The notes under the pieces: model-generated
Seen by the model: only the letters and a program-made list of their open reading frames with translations
Told to the model about the DNA's origin: nothing
The model's database searches: none
Assembly (NCBI GenBank): GCA_963837585.1
Contig: CAWINX010000004.1
Span: forward strand, 682,001 to 746,000
DNA from: CAWINX01 sp963837585
Lineage (GTDB): Bacteria > Actinomycetota > Thermoleophilia > Solirubrobacterales > 70-9
Length of the DNA: 64,000 bases
Direction of reading: 5' to 3'
Translations under genes and position numbers: made by a program
Part shown: one piece after another, positions 52,503-62,504 of the stretch
How the letters are laid out: each line of letters opens with the position of its first letter
Numbering within the stretch: the stretch's first letter is position 1

Positions 52503-53765
52503 TTGAGCGAGCCGCCCGCCCCACCCCTGACCGTCACCGGCGCCCTGCTCGACGGCGAGCGAGTCGGCCTGCGCTGCGAGGGCGGGATGATCGCCGCGCT
52601 GGGCCCCGATGTGACGCCCGCCCCGGGCGACGAGACGATCGACGCCGGCGGCGCCCCGCTCCTCCCCCCTCTCCTCAACGGCCACACCCATGCGGCGATG
52701 ACGCTGTTCCGCGGCAGCGGCGGCGACCTGCCGTTGATGCGCTGGCTGCGCGAGAAGGTCTGGCCCGTCGAGGCGAAGCTCGAGCCCGAGGACGTCTACT
52801 GGGGCACCCGGCTCGCCTGCCTGGAGATGATCCGCTCCGGCACGACCCGCTTCTGGGACATGTACTGGCACCCGGCCGCGACCGCCCGCGCGGTCTCCGA
52901 CGCCGGCATGCGGGCAACGATCGGCGGCCCGCTCTTCGACGCCGACGGCGGTGGCGCCGAGATGCGCGAGGCGGCGCTGAACAACCTCGCCGAGCTGGAG
53001 GAGTCCGGGCCGGGGATCGAGCGAGCGCTCTGCCCCCACGCGATCTACACGGTCAGCGAGGAGCTGCTGCGCTGGACCGCGGAGACCGCCGCCGAGCACG
53101 ACGCCGCGATCCAGATCCACCTCTCCGAGACCGAGCAGGAGGTCGCCGATTGCCTCGCAGCCCACGGCGAGCGCCCGGCCGCCTACCTCGACCGGCTCGG
53201 CATGCTCGGCCCCCGGACCGTCCTCGCCCACGGCGTCTGGCTCGACGACGCCGAGCTGGAGCTGATCGCCGCGCGCGGCGCGACCGTCGTCGCCAACCCG
53301 GTCGCCAACATGAAGCTCGCGGTCGGCGGCGCCCTCCCCTACCCGGCGGCGCGCCGCGCCGGGGTCGCGGTCGGCCTCGGCACCGACGGCGCCGGCTCCA
53401 ACGACTCGCTCGACCTGCTCGCCGACCTCAAGGCCTTCGCCCTCCTCCAAAAGCACGCCGCCGCCGACGCGGCCGCGATCGGCGCCGCCGAGGCGTGGGA
53501 TGTCGCCACCGGCGCCCGGGCGCCGCTGCTCGGCGCAACGCCGCTGGAACCCGGCGCGCCCGCCGACTTCATCCTGCTGCGACCCGACGCCCCGGAGCTC
53601 GGCTTCGGCGACCTGCACGAGAGCCTCGTCTACGCGGCGAGCGGCGCGGTCGTCGACACCACGGTCGTCGCCGGCCGCGTGCTGATGCGCGGCGGCGAGG
53701 TCCCCGGCGCCGACGAGATTCTCGCCCGCGCGGTCGAGCGCGCCCGCCGCCTCGGCCTCGCCTGA
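52503..53765 (+). CDS. mtaD: Amidohydrolase, 5-methylthioadenosine/S-adenosylhomocysteine deaminase-like
   Basis: This is an intact 420-residue metal-dependent amidohydrolase. The metal ligands are in LLNGHTHAAMTLFRG (HxH), the substrate region in ALCPHAIYTVSEELLR and IQIHLSETEQEVADCLA (His), and the catalytic Asp in GLGTDGAGSNDSLDLLADLK. LAHGVWLDDAELELIA is also typical of the MtaD/SAH-deaminase group. It follows the phosphorylase gene by 19 nt. TTG 52503 is chosen because GGGGGGAGG lies just before it at normal ribosome-site distance. Together the two enzymes would deaminate and then cleave methylthioadenosine-type nucleosides in methionine salvage. Confidence 0.88.
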   Translation: MSEPPAPPLTVTGALLDGERVGLRCEGGMIAALGPDVTPAPGDETIDAGGAPLLPPLLNGHTHAAMTLFRGSGGDLPLMRWLREKVWPVEAKLEPEDVYWGTRLACLEMIRSGTTRFWDMYWHPAATARAVSDAGMRATIGGPLFDADGGGAEMREAALNNLAELEESGPGIERALCPHAIYTVSEELLRWTAETAAEHDAAIQIHLSETEQEVADCLAAHGERPAAYLDRLGMLGPRTVLAHGVWLDDAELELIAARGATVVANPVANMKLAVGGALPYPAARRAGVAVGLGTDGAGSNDSLDLLADLKAFALLQKHAAADAAAIGAAEAWDVATGARAPLLGATPLEPGAPADFILLRPDAPELGFGDLHESLVYAASGAVVDTTVVAGRVLMRGGEVPGADEILARAVERARRLGLA

Positions 53766-53791
53766 CTTGACGACTTCTCGATACTGAGGGC

Positions 53792-54964
53792 ATGGCGGAC
53801 GTGCTGAACACGATCGGCGAGGGCATCAAGCAGTCGCTGCTGATGGCGTACGAGGTCTGGTGGGCGCTGGTCCTCGGCTTCGCGATCTCCGCGATCGTCC
53901 AGGCCTGGGTGCCGCGCGAGCGGGTCGAGGCGTCCCTCTCGGGCTCGGGCTTCGTGCCGCTGGCCAAGGCAACGGGACTGGGCGCCGCCTCGTCGTCGTG
54001 CTCCTACGCGGCGATCGCGATCGCCAAGTCGCTCTTCCAAAAGGGAGCCTCGGCGACGACGGCGCTCGCCTTCCAGTTCGCCTCGACCAACCTGGTCTGG
54101 GAGCTGGGGCTGGTGATCTGGATCCTGCTCGGTTGGCAGTTCACCCTGGCCGAGTTCATCGGTGGCCTGATCCTGATCGCCCTGATGGCGATCCTGCTGC
54201 GGCTTTTCGTCTCCCCCCGGCTGGAGGAGCAGGCCCGCGAGCACGCCCGTGAGGCGCAGGAGGGACACCAGCACCACTCCGAAAGCGAGCGAATGGGCTG
54301 GCGTGAGCGGATCGCCTCGACCGAGGCCTGGACCGACGTCGCCCACAACTTCCGCGGCGACTGGCTGATGCTCTGGAAGGAGATCTCAATCGGCTTCGTG
54401 CTCGCCGGCTTCATCGGCCTGCTCGGCAACGATTTCTTCAACTCGCTCTTCGTCGAGAACGCGCCGCCGCTGGTCAAGACGCTCGAGAACGTCCTCGTCG
54501 GTCCGCTGATCGCCGTGCTCAGCTTCGTCTGCTCGGTCGGCAACGCACCGCTCGCCGCGATTCTCTGGTCGGGAGGAATCAGCTTCGCCGGCGTAATCGC
54601 CTTCATCTTTGCCGACCTGATCATCGTCCCGATCATCCTCGCCTACCGCAAGTACTACGGCTGGCCGTTCGCGATCCGGATCGTCGCGCTGATGTTCGTG
54701 ACGATGGTCATCGCGGCGCTCCTCGTCGACGGCCTCTTCGGGCTCGCCGGGCTGATCCCGACCACGCGGCCGAGCCGCGCCGACGTCTTCGGGTCGGTCC
54801 AGCTCGACTACAAGCTGGCGCTCAACGTCCTCGGGCTCGTCATCTTCGCGGCGCTCTTCCGGCTCGCCGCGCGCGACCGCAGCCGCGACAGCGTCACCTG
54901 CCCCGCCCACGCCGCCGAGAGCCCCGAGACGGCGGCGAGCAGCAGCGCGACGCGCGGGTCGTAG
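53792..54964 (+). CDS. Permease, DUF318/YraQ-like
   Basis: This is a 390-residue membrane permease with about eight helices. The paired conserved motifs are GLGAASSSCSYAAIAIAKSL (S-S-C-S-Y), FASTNLVWELGLVIWILLGW, VLSFVCSVGNAPLAAILWSG (C-S-V-G-N-x-P) and FAGVIAFIFADLIIVPIILA. They identify the permease family PF03773. These are thought to move anions, metals or metalloids, but the substrate is unsettled. A His-rich cytoplasmic segment (GHQHHSES) follows helix four and may bind metal. The C-terminus (THAAESPETAASSSATRGS-like) overlaps the convergent MFS gene by 157 nt, unusually long; the last ~40 residues have no conserved features. Confidence 0.85.
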   Translation: MADVLNTIGEGIKQSLLMAYEVWWALVLGFAISAIVQAWVPRERVEASLSGSGFVPLAKATGLGAASSSCSYAAIAIAKSLFQKGASATTALAFQFASTNLVWELGLVIWILLGWQFTLAEFIGGLILIALMAILLRLFVSPRLEEQAREHAREAQEGHQHHSESERMGWRERIASTEAWTDVAHNFRGDWLMLWKEISIGFVLAGFIGLLGNDFFNSLFVENAPPLVKTLENVLVGPLIAVLSFVCSVGNAPLAAILWSGGISFAGVIAFIFADLIIVPIILAYRKYYGWPFAIRIVALMFVTMVIAALLVDGLFGLAGLIPTTRPSRADVFGSVQLDYKLALNVLGLVIFAALFRLAARDRSRDSVTCPAHAAESPETAASSSATRGS

Positions 54965-56079
54965 GCCTCCGAGAGCCAGCCGGCCAGCGGCCCGCCGATC
55001 GGGGTCGAGCCGAGGAAGACGACCGAGTAGAGGGCCATCACCCTGCCGCGCATCCGCGGTTCGACCGCAAGCTGCAGCGAGGAGTTGACGCTGGCCGCGA
55101 AGGTGACCGCCGCCGCGCCCAGCAGGGCCAAGGCGGGTAGCTCGAACGCCAGGGTAGGCGCCAGGGCGGCGAGCAGCGCCAGCACGCCGAAGGCGAGTGC
55201 GGCGGCGGCGATCAAGCCCGGGCCGGTTCGGCCGCGCGCGCCGACGACCAGCGCACCGACGACCGACCCGACGCCCATCGCGCAGACCAGCGCCGCGTAG
55301 GCGGCGGCGCTGCCGCCGAAGCTGAATCGCGCCAGCAGGGGCAGGATCACCTGGAAGTTGAAGCCGAGCGTGCCGACCAACGCCATCAGCGCCAGGGGGA
55401 CCGCCAGCTCCGGGGTGGCGCGCACGTAACGCAGGGCGGCGCGAATCGCCCCCCGACCGTGGTCGGCGAGCGGCGCGGAGTGCAGATGCGCAGGATCCAT
55501 CAGCCAGAGCGCGACCAGCATCGCCCCGAAGGTCGCTGCGTTGACCGCGAAGCAGGGAGCGACCCCGACCGTTGCGATCAGCACGCCGGCGATCGCCGGG
55601 CCGACGATCCGGGCCGAGTGGACGATGACGCTGTTGAGGCTGACCGCGTTGACGACCCGGTCGGGACCGACCATTTCGATCACGAAGCTCTGCCGGGTCG
55701 GGTTGTCGACTGCGTTGACCGCACCACGGACGAAAACCAGCGCGAAGACCATCCAGGGCGCGACCACACCCGCCACGGTCAGCGAGAACAGGACCAGTGC
55801 CGGCACCGCCATCGTCGCCTGGGTGACCATCAGCAGGCGGCGCTTTGAGAAGCGGTCGGCGAGCAGCCCGCCCCAGGCCCCGAAGAGGAGGATCGGCAAA
55901 AACTGAAGCGCCGAGGTGAGCCCGACCGCGACGCCACTGCCGGTCAGGCCGAGGATCAGCCACAGCTCCGCGACCGTCTGCATCCAGTTCCCGGAGAGGG
56001 AGACCAGTTGGCCGACGAAGTAGCGGCGGTAGTTACGGACCGAGAGGGAGTTGAACGAGCGCCGCATGGCCGCCGTCAC
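54808..56079 (-). CDS. MFS transporter (DHA3-like exporter)
   Basis: This intact 423-residue major facilitator has 12 helices. RNYRRYFVGQLVSLSGNWMQ begins helix 1. GGLLADRFSKRRLLMVTQAT is the loop 2-3 signature (G-x-L-a-D-r-x-x-r-k/r). NAVDNPTRQSFVIEMVGPDR is typical of the DHA3/EntS-like group. The second half begins RATPELAVPLALMALVGTLG. Drug or siderophore export is likely by family. The ATG overlaps the stop of the MarR gene upstream by four bases, so the pair is a regulator-exporter operon. Confidence 0.9.
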   Translation of the reverse strand: MTAAMRRSFNSLSVRNYRRYFVGQLVSLSGNWMQTVAELWLILGLTGSGVAVGLTSALQFLPILLFGAWGGLLADRFSKRRLLMVTQATMAVPALVLFSLTVAGVVAPWMVFALVFVRGAVNAVDNPTRQSFVIEMVGPDRVVNAVSLNSVIVHSARIVGPAIAGVLIATVGVAPCFAVNAATFGAMLVALWLMDPAHLHSAPLADHGRGAIRAALRYVRATPELAVPLALMALVGTLGFNFQVILPLLARFSFGGSAAAYAALVCAMGVGSVVGALVVGARGRTGPGLIAAAALAFGVLALLAALAPTLAFELPALALLGAAAVTFAASVNSSLQLAVEPRMRGRVMALYSVVFLGSTPIGGPLAGWLSEAYDPRVALLLAAVSGLSAAWAGQVTLSRLRSRAASRKSAAKMTSPRTLSASL

Positions 56080-56543
56080 CGGCGCTCATCCTCCAGCATG
56101 TCCTCGAGGATCTCGGCGGCGCGCTCCAGGGTTGCCACGTCGTCGGCGGGGAGGTCGCGCATGCGGCGCGCCAGGTAGGCGTTCTTGCGCCCCCGAAGGC
56201 GCCTTAGGCGCTCCCGGCCGGCGGCGTTGACGCTAACCAGGGCGCTGCGCCCGTCGGTGGGGTCGGGAGTGCGCTCGACCAGGTCGGCCTCGACCAGGGA
56301 TCGCAGGACCCGAGTCGCGGTCGGGCGCTTAACCCGCTCGATCTCCGCCAGCTCGCTTGGGGTGAGCGGCCCATGCCTCTCCACCGAGGCGAGGGCAGAG
56401 ACGGCCGTAGGGGTCAACGCGGCTCCCGCGGCGCCGGCCGCCTCCTGGCGCAACCGCCGCGCCGTGCGCACGATCGCCAAGCGCAGCCGCGCGGCCGAGG
56501 CGGCGAGCCCCGCCTCGGGCCCCTCGCCGGTCGGGTTCTTCAA
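56076..56543 (-). CDS. MarR-family transcriptional regulator
   Basis: This is a winged-helix MarR regulator of 155 residues. The DNA-binding helix is LTPSELAEIERVKRPTATRV, the wing is LVERTPDPTDGRSALVSVNA (D-x-R-S/A), and dimer helices occupy both ends. The start is probably TTG 56543. It is coupled to the downstream MFS exporter (4-nt overlap), so it should repress the pair until a ligand of the exporter binds. A GCTAA-N5-TTAGC dyad sits 13 nt upstream. Confidence 0.9.
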   Translation of the reverse strand: MKNPTGEGPEAGLAASAARLRLAIVRTARRLRQEAAGAAGAALTPTAVSALASVERHGPLTPSELAEIERVKRPTATRVLRSLVEADLVERTPDPTDGRSALVSVNAAGRERLRRLRGRKNAYLARRMRDLPADDVATLERAAEILEDMLEDERR

Positions 56544-56555
56544 GTACTTTGCATC

Positions 56556-56570
56556 GCTAATTAGTTTAGC
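56556..56570. promoter_or_regulatory. Candidate MarR operator
   Basis: GCTAA-TTAGT-TTAGC is an inverted repeat in the AT-rich gap immediately upstream of the MarR start codon, the usual place for an autoregulatory MarR site. Confidence 0.5.
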
Positions 56571-56670
56571 AAACTATCTTCCGCTGTTCCTTTGCCCCTC
56601 TATACCCGGCAAAGGACGACGGGTTGGACGCCAGGTAGGCGACCCGGGCCGCGCGTCGAATCAGTGGCGC

Positions 56671-57480
56671 GTGAGCAGCGAGGCGCCACAGCCCCCGGTC
56701 GTCTACCCGCCCGGCATGGACGCGCGCAGCGTGCGCGTCGCGCAGCGGCTCAATACGCCGCTGATGATCGCCGCGGCGCTGACCTTGCCGATGGTCGCGA
56801 TCAGCGAGTCCAAACCGGGCGGCGCGCTTGAGGACGTCGCGCGGGTGCTCAACTGGGCCACCTGGCTGGCCTTCGCCTTCGAGTTGGTCGTAATGCTCGC
56901 GGTCGTCCCCAATCGCCGCCTCTGGCTGCGCCACCACCCGCTCGACCTCATAGTCGTCGTCTTCACGCCGCCGGTCCTGCCGGCGGGGCTCCAGGGCCTT
57001 CGTGCCCTCCGCCTGCTCCGCCTCCTCCGCCTGCTCCGCCTCGCCGAAATCTCGCGCGAGGTCTTTTCGCTGCAGGGTTTGCACTACGCGATGCTGCTCG
57101 CCCTACTGACGGTGGTCGGCGGCGGCGCCCTCTTCGTCGGCCTCGAAAAGCACTCCCAGCACCTCACCGACTGGCAGGGGATCTACTGGGCGGTGACGAC
57201 GATGACGACCCTGGGCTCCAACATCTACCCGACCACGACCGGCGGCCAGATCGTCTCCGCCGCCATCCTGGTCATCGGGATCGGCTTCGTCGCCTTGCTC
57301 ACCGGCGCCTTCGCGCAGCGTTTCCTTACGCCTGAGCTCGCCGAGGTCGAGGCCGAATTGGAGGCCGAGAAGCTCTCTGCCGAGGCGATCGCCCTGCGCG
57401 AGCTGCACAGCGTCCGTGAGCAGCTCGAGGCGCTGGAAGTCGCGATCGAGCGGATGGTCGACGACCGCGCCGCCGGATAG
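56671..57480 (+). CDS. Voltage-sensor-type ion channel with a non-canonical pore motif
   Basis: This is a 269-residue six-helix ion channel subunit. S1-S3 are at residues ~30-110. The S4 sensor is GLRALRLLRLLRLLRLAEIS, with Arg every third residue. The pore helix and filter read YWAVTTMTTLGSNIYPTTTG, so TLGSN stands where potassium channels have TVGYG. S6 is IVSAAILVIGIGFVALLTGA, followed by a cytoplasmic coiled coil (LAEVEAELEAEKLSAEAIAL and SVREQLEALEVAIERM). The fold is that of the Kv-like ion-channel family, but ion selectivity cannot be assumed. The start is GTG 56671. The frame is intact. Confidence 0.87.
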   Translation: MSSEAPQPPVVYPPGMDARSVRVAQRLNTPLMIAAALTLPMVAISESKPGGALEDVARVLNWATWLAFAFELVVMLAVVPNRRLWLRHHPLDLIVVVFTPPVLPAGLQGLRALRLLRLLRLLRLAEISREVFSLQGLHYAMLLALLTVVGGGALFVGLEKHSQHLTDWQGIYWAVTTMTTLGSNIYPTTTGGQIVSAAILVIGIGFVALLTGAFAQRFLTPELAEVEAELEAEKLSAEAIALRELHSVREQLEALEVAIERMVDDRAAG

Positions 57481-57489
57481 CGGCCGTGC

Positions 57490-59470
<1,981 letters not shown>

Positions 59471-59475
59471 CGCTC

Positions 59476-60429
59476 CTACCGTATCCGCCCTGACGCCAAC
59501 CCGCACCCCCCTCGCGGTGCAACGCGTTTGCCCCGACATACGGGGTAAACGCGTTGCACCGGACAGAGGGCGAAGATCAGCGAACAGGTAACGCCGGCGA
59601 CGATGCAGTAGATGCCGAACGGGGTGAGGCGGTTGGTCTCGAAGAAGCGGAGCAGGAACTTGACCGCGAAGTAGGTGGTGACGGCGGCGGCGATCGCGCC
59701 GACCAGCGCCTGGCCGCGCACCCCGTCGCCGGCCGAGCCGAGCAGGGTGGGCAGCTTCAGCAGCCCGGCGGCGCCGATGATCGGCGTCGCCAGCAGGAAG
59801 GCGTAGCGGGCGGCGTCGTCGTTGGAGAGGCCGGTGAGCAGGCCGCCGCCCATCGTGATCCCCGAGCGCGAGATCCCCGGCACCAGCGCCGCCGCCTGCG
59901 CGGTGCCGATCGCGAACGCCTGCTTGAAGCTCATCTTCGAGATGCGCGGGTCGGGGTCGCCCTTGTAGTCCCCGGGGCGCGGCGGTCGGCGCCGAAACCG
60001 CTCGAAGATCAGCAGCAGGACACCGTTGATCGTCAGGAAGATCGCCGCCGACTCCGGCGAGGCGAAGAGGGCGCGTAGCTTGTGCTCCAGCGCCAAGCCG
60101 AGGATGCCGGCGGGGATCGTGCCGACGACGATCACCCAGGCGAGCCGCGCGTCGTCGTCCCCGGCGTCGATCCGCCGCTCCCGCAGCGAGCGCCACAGGC
60201 CGCCCAGGATGCGCTTCCAATCGTCGAGGAAGATGAAGAAGAGGACGGCCGCCGTCGCGCAGTGGGTGGCGACCAGGAAGGAGAGGAAGAACTCGTCGTT
60301 TTGGTGGATGTCCCAGCCGAACAGCTGCGGCGCGATCACCCCGTGGCCGAGGCTGGAGATCGGGAACGGCTCGGCGATTCCCTGCAGCGCGCCGAGCACG
60401 ATCGCCTGGAAGTAGGAGATGGGATCCAT
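59476..60429 (-). CDS. uppP: Undecaprenyl-diphosphatase UppP/BacA
   Basis: UppP recycles the undecaprenyl carrier lipid for cell wall synthesis. This 317-residue membrane protein has about eight helices. The first catalytic motif reads GALQGIAEPFPISSLGHGVI, a variant of the usual GxTExLPxSSxGH that keeps Glu, SS and GH. The second is ALVPGISRSGITMGGGLLTG (PGxSRSG), intact. It is about 30-40 residues longer than usual at the C-terminus. The extra residues (after CSLIFAL) are encoded by a 47-nt hairpin, so the natural end may be masked. Confidence 0.9.
   Translation of the reverse strand: MDPISYFQAIVLGALQGIAEPFPISSLGHGVIAPQLFGWDIHQNDEFFLSFLVATHCATAAVLFFIFLDDWKRILGGLWRSLRERRIDAGDDDARLAWVIVVGTIPAGILGLALEHKLRALFASPESAAIFLTINGVLLLIFERFRRRPPRPGDYKGDPDPRISKMSFKQAFAIGTAQAAALVPGISRSGITMGGGLLTGLSNDDAARYAFLLATPIIGAAGLLKLPTLLGSAGDGVRGQALVGAIAAAVTTYFAVKFLLRFFETNRLTPFGIYCIVAGVTCSLIFALCPVQRVYPVCRGKRVAPRGGCGLASGRIR
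59478..59483 (-). promoter_or_regulatory. -10 element for acs
   Basis: TACGGT on the minus strand ends seven bases before the acs ATG, within the last codons of the upstream uppP frame. An AGGAG follows it, so either leaderless or ribosome-site initiation is possible. Confidence 0.4.
59515..59561. repeat. 21-bp stem-loop at the uppP 3' end
   Basis: CGGTGCAACGCGTTT with GCCCCG, and CGGGGT with AAACGCGTTGCACCG, pair over 21 bp (one G-T pair) around a five-base loop. It covers the last part of the uppP frame and lies just upstream of the acs promoter. It could be a terminator of uppP or a REP-like unit. Confidence 0.6.
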
Positions 60430-60472
60430 GAGGCGGGGGCGACTCTAGAGGAACAGCGGAAGCTGGAGTTGG

Positions 60473-61684
60473 CTAGTAGCCCGCCGGGTGGCGGGCTATG
60501 AACCCCGACGGGGAGTCGACCGGCGAGGAGTGCCAGCGCGGGCCCGGGCCGCCGACCGTGTCGAAGGCGAGGCCGGCGATCATCATCCATGCGTGCCCCG
60601 AGTTGGCGTAGACCGTGATCCATCGACCCGGGCCGGGCACGCCCCAGGTCTCCAGGCCGGTCGAGTCGAGCGGGCTGGAGAGGAAGCCGCCGCCGTTCAG
60701 GGCGAAGCTGACCGCGCCCGAGCAGTCGTAGCCCGATGAGCTGAACGAGCCATGCCCGCCGCCCCATATATATGGAGTCGTGGCGATCGAGTTGGCGGCG
60801 CTGATCGCGTCGCGCACCGCCGCCGGAGCGCTGGCCGGAGCGCTGGCCTGGCTCGGCGAGATGTACTGGGCGGTCTGACCCGGGGTCAGCGGGGCCGGCG
60901 TGCCGGCCGGAACCGGCGTGCCCGAGCTCGCCATCTGCGAGGAGATCGCCGCAAGGTTGTCGTTGAGCGCCTGGGCGCGGGACTCGAGCGCGTCGAGCGA
61001 CTTGCGCCGCTGGGCCTGGGCCGCCTTCAGGTCGGCGAAGCGGGCCTCTGCCTGGGCGCGCGCCGCCGCCGCCTGGCGCTCCTCGGCGGCGATCGCGTCG
61101 CGCGCCTTCTTGATCCGGGCGCGCGCCGCGGCCAGGCGACCAACCGCGGCCTTCACCTGGTTGCGCAACTCCTTGACCCGCCCGATCACCGAGTTGTCGT
61201 AGTCCTGGATCCGGCTCAGGTACTCGGTCTGCGTCGCCAGGTCCGACCAGCTCGAAGACTCGAGGATCGCGTTGACGACGTCGGGGCTGCCCGACTCATA
61301 GATCGCGACCAAGCGGCGCCGCAGCACCCCCAGCGCCCGCTGTAGCTGCGCCCGCACAACCGCCAGGTGGTGGCGCTCCTTGGCCAGCGCCGCCGCCGCC
61401 GCCTTCAGCTCCGCCTGCTTGGCGGACAACTGGCTCTCCAGCGCCGCCTGGCGCTGGCGCAGGGCGGAGACTTCGCCGATCATCGAGTCGATCGCCGTGT
61501 TCTGCTCGGCGATCGTCGCCGACAGCGCGCTGCTGCTCTTCTGGACGTGGGCGAGCTTGCCCTCGGTGGCGTTGAGCTGGGACTGAAGGTCCTTGGCGAG
61601 TGCGTTTGAGCCGCCCACGCAGAGGACGGCAAAGAGGAGCACCCCGACCAGCAGCACCCTCGGGTCTCGAGAGGGGCGATGCAT
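60473..61684 (-). CDS. NlpC/P60 peptidoglycan hydrolase with coiled-coil domain
   Basis: This is a secreted cell-wall endopeptidase of 403 residues. The signal peptide (VLLVGVLLFAVLCVGGSNAL) is followed by a long coiled coil, about residues 30-230 (QLNATEGKLAHVQKSSSALS onward), like the RipA/PcsB autoinhibitory domain. A Pro/Ala linker comes next. The C-terminal NlpC/P60-type domain has PYIWGGGHGSFSSSGYDCSG (catalytic Cys), and NSGHAWMMIAGLAFDTVGG carries the catalytic His. The frame is intact. The ATG follows TAGCCT by nine bases. It likely splits the septum or remodels stem peptides. Confidence 0.9.
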   Translation of the reverse strand: MHRPSRDPRVLLVGVLLFAVLCVGGSNALAKDLQSQLNATEGKLAHVQKSSSALSATIAEQNTAIDSMIGEVSALRQRQAALESQLSAKQAELKAAAAALAKERHHLAVVRAQLQRALGVLRRRLVAIYESGSPDVVNAILESSSWSDLATQTEYLSRIQDYDNSVIGRVKELRNQVKAAVGRLAAARARIKKARDAIAAEERQAAAARAQAEARFADLKAAQAQRRKSLDALESRAQALNDNLAAISSQMASSGTPVPAGTPAPLTPGQTAQYISPSQASAPASAPAAVRDAISAANSIATTPYIWGGGHGSFSSSGYDCSGAVSFALNGGGFLSSPLDSTGLETWGVPGPGRWITVYANSGHAWMMIAGLAFDTVGGPGPRWHSSPVDSPSGFIARHPAGY

Positions 61685-61693
61685 GAGCGGGGC

Positions 61694-61699
61694 AGGCTA
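61694..61699 (-). promoter_or_regulatory. -10 element for the NlpC/P60 gene
   Basis: TAGCCT on the minus strand ends nine bases before the ATG at 61684. Upstream, 61,722-61,760 contains AT-rich repeats (TTGCTAATAACTTGCAAG and GTTGCAA) that may bind a regulator. Confidence 0.45.
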
Positions 61700-61806
61700 G
61701 CGAAATCGCCGCCGAATTGTTAGGAGTTGCTAATAACTTGCAAGTTCAGTTGCAAAATCCCCCGCTGGGAAGGAGAAAGGGCCGCCGCGGCGACCTCCCC
61801 GGAGGC

Positions 61807-61812
61807 TAGGGT
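61807..61812 (+). promoter_or_regulatory. -10 element for the GAP-family gene
   Basis: TAGGGT ends nine bases before the GTG at 61822, the same arrangement as at several other genes in this window. Confidence 0.45.
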
Positions 61813-61821
61813 CGGCGGCCC

Positions 61822-62499
61822 GTGATCAACGTCCTCGTTCTCGCCGTTGCCTCGGCGATCTCGCCGAGCATCCTCGCCGTGGTGATAGTCGTGCTCAGCC
61901 GGCCCAACCCGCGCCGCCTGCTCCTCGCCTACCTGCTCGGCGGCATGCTCACCAGCCTCACCATCGGCATCGCGGTCGTCAGCTCGCTGAATGGGCTCGA
62001 CGTCGTCTCCGGCTCCAGCCCGATCGCCGACCCGCTCGTCAACTTCACGGTCGGGGCGCTGGCGCTGATCGTCGCCTACGCGCTGGCGACGGACCGCGAC
62101 GCCCGCTTCGAGGAACGCCGCCGGGAGAAACGCGCCGAGCGCCCCACCCGCGACCCATGGTCGGAGCGCATCCTCAGCCGCGGCACCGCGCCGATCGCCT
62201 TCGCGGTCGGCATCGCGCTCAGCCTGCCGGGCGCCTTCTACCTCGTCGCGCTGAAGGACATCGCGCAGGGACAAAACGACTTCGGCGCCCAGCTCTTCGC
62301 GATCGTCGTCTTCAACCTGATCATGTTCGTGTTCGCCGAGGTGCCGCTGCTCGGCTACTCCTTCGCGCCCGAGGCCACGAGGACCAAGGTCGAGCAGCTC
62401 AACTCATGGATGGCGCGCCACGCGCGTCAGATAGTGATCGCGGTCGCAACCGTGATCGGGCTCTATCTGATCGCGCGCGGCGTTGTCGCCGTCCTTTAG
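61822..62499 (+). CDS. GAP/Sap-family membrane protein
   Basis: This 225-residue membrane protein has six predicted helices: INVLVLAVASAISPSILAVV, LLLAYLLGGMLTSLTIGIAV, VNFTVGALALIVAYALATD, APIAFAVGIALSLPGAFYLV, LFAIVVFNLIMFVFAEVPLL and IVIAVATVIGLYLIARGVVA. The pattern (A-I-S-P first helix, N-P-R-R loop, L-P-G-A-F-Y-L) matches the GAP (GPL-addressing protein) family of mycobacteria, which helps move glycolipids to the surface. A lipid-transport role here is inferred. The frame is intact. Confidence 0.8.
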   Translation: MINVLVLAVASAISPSILAVVIVVLSRPNPRRLLLAYLLGGMLTSLTIGIAVVSSLNGLDVVSGSSPIADPLVNFTVGALALIVAYALATDRDARFEERRREKRAERPTRDPWSERILSRGTAPIAFAVGIALSLPGAFYLVALKDIAQGQNDFGAQLFAIVVFNLIMFVFAEVPLLGYSFAPEATRTKVEQLNSWMARHARQIVIAVATVIGLYLIARGVVAVL

Positions 62500-62504
62500 A
62501 TCAA

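Noticed and set aside
61722..61760. TTGCTAATAACTTGCAAG repeats as an IS end
   Set aside because: No transposase, target duplication or partner end is nearby; a regulator site for the NlpC gene is simpler.
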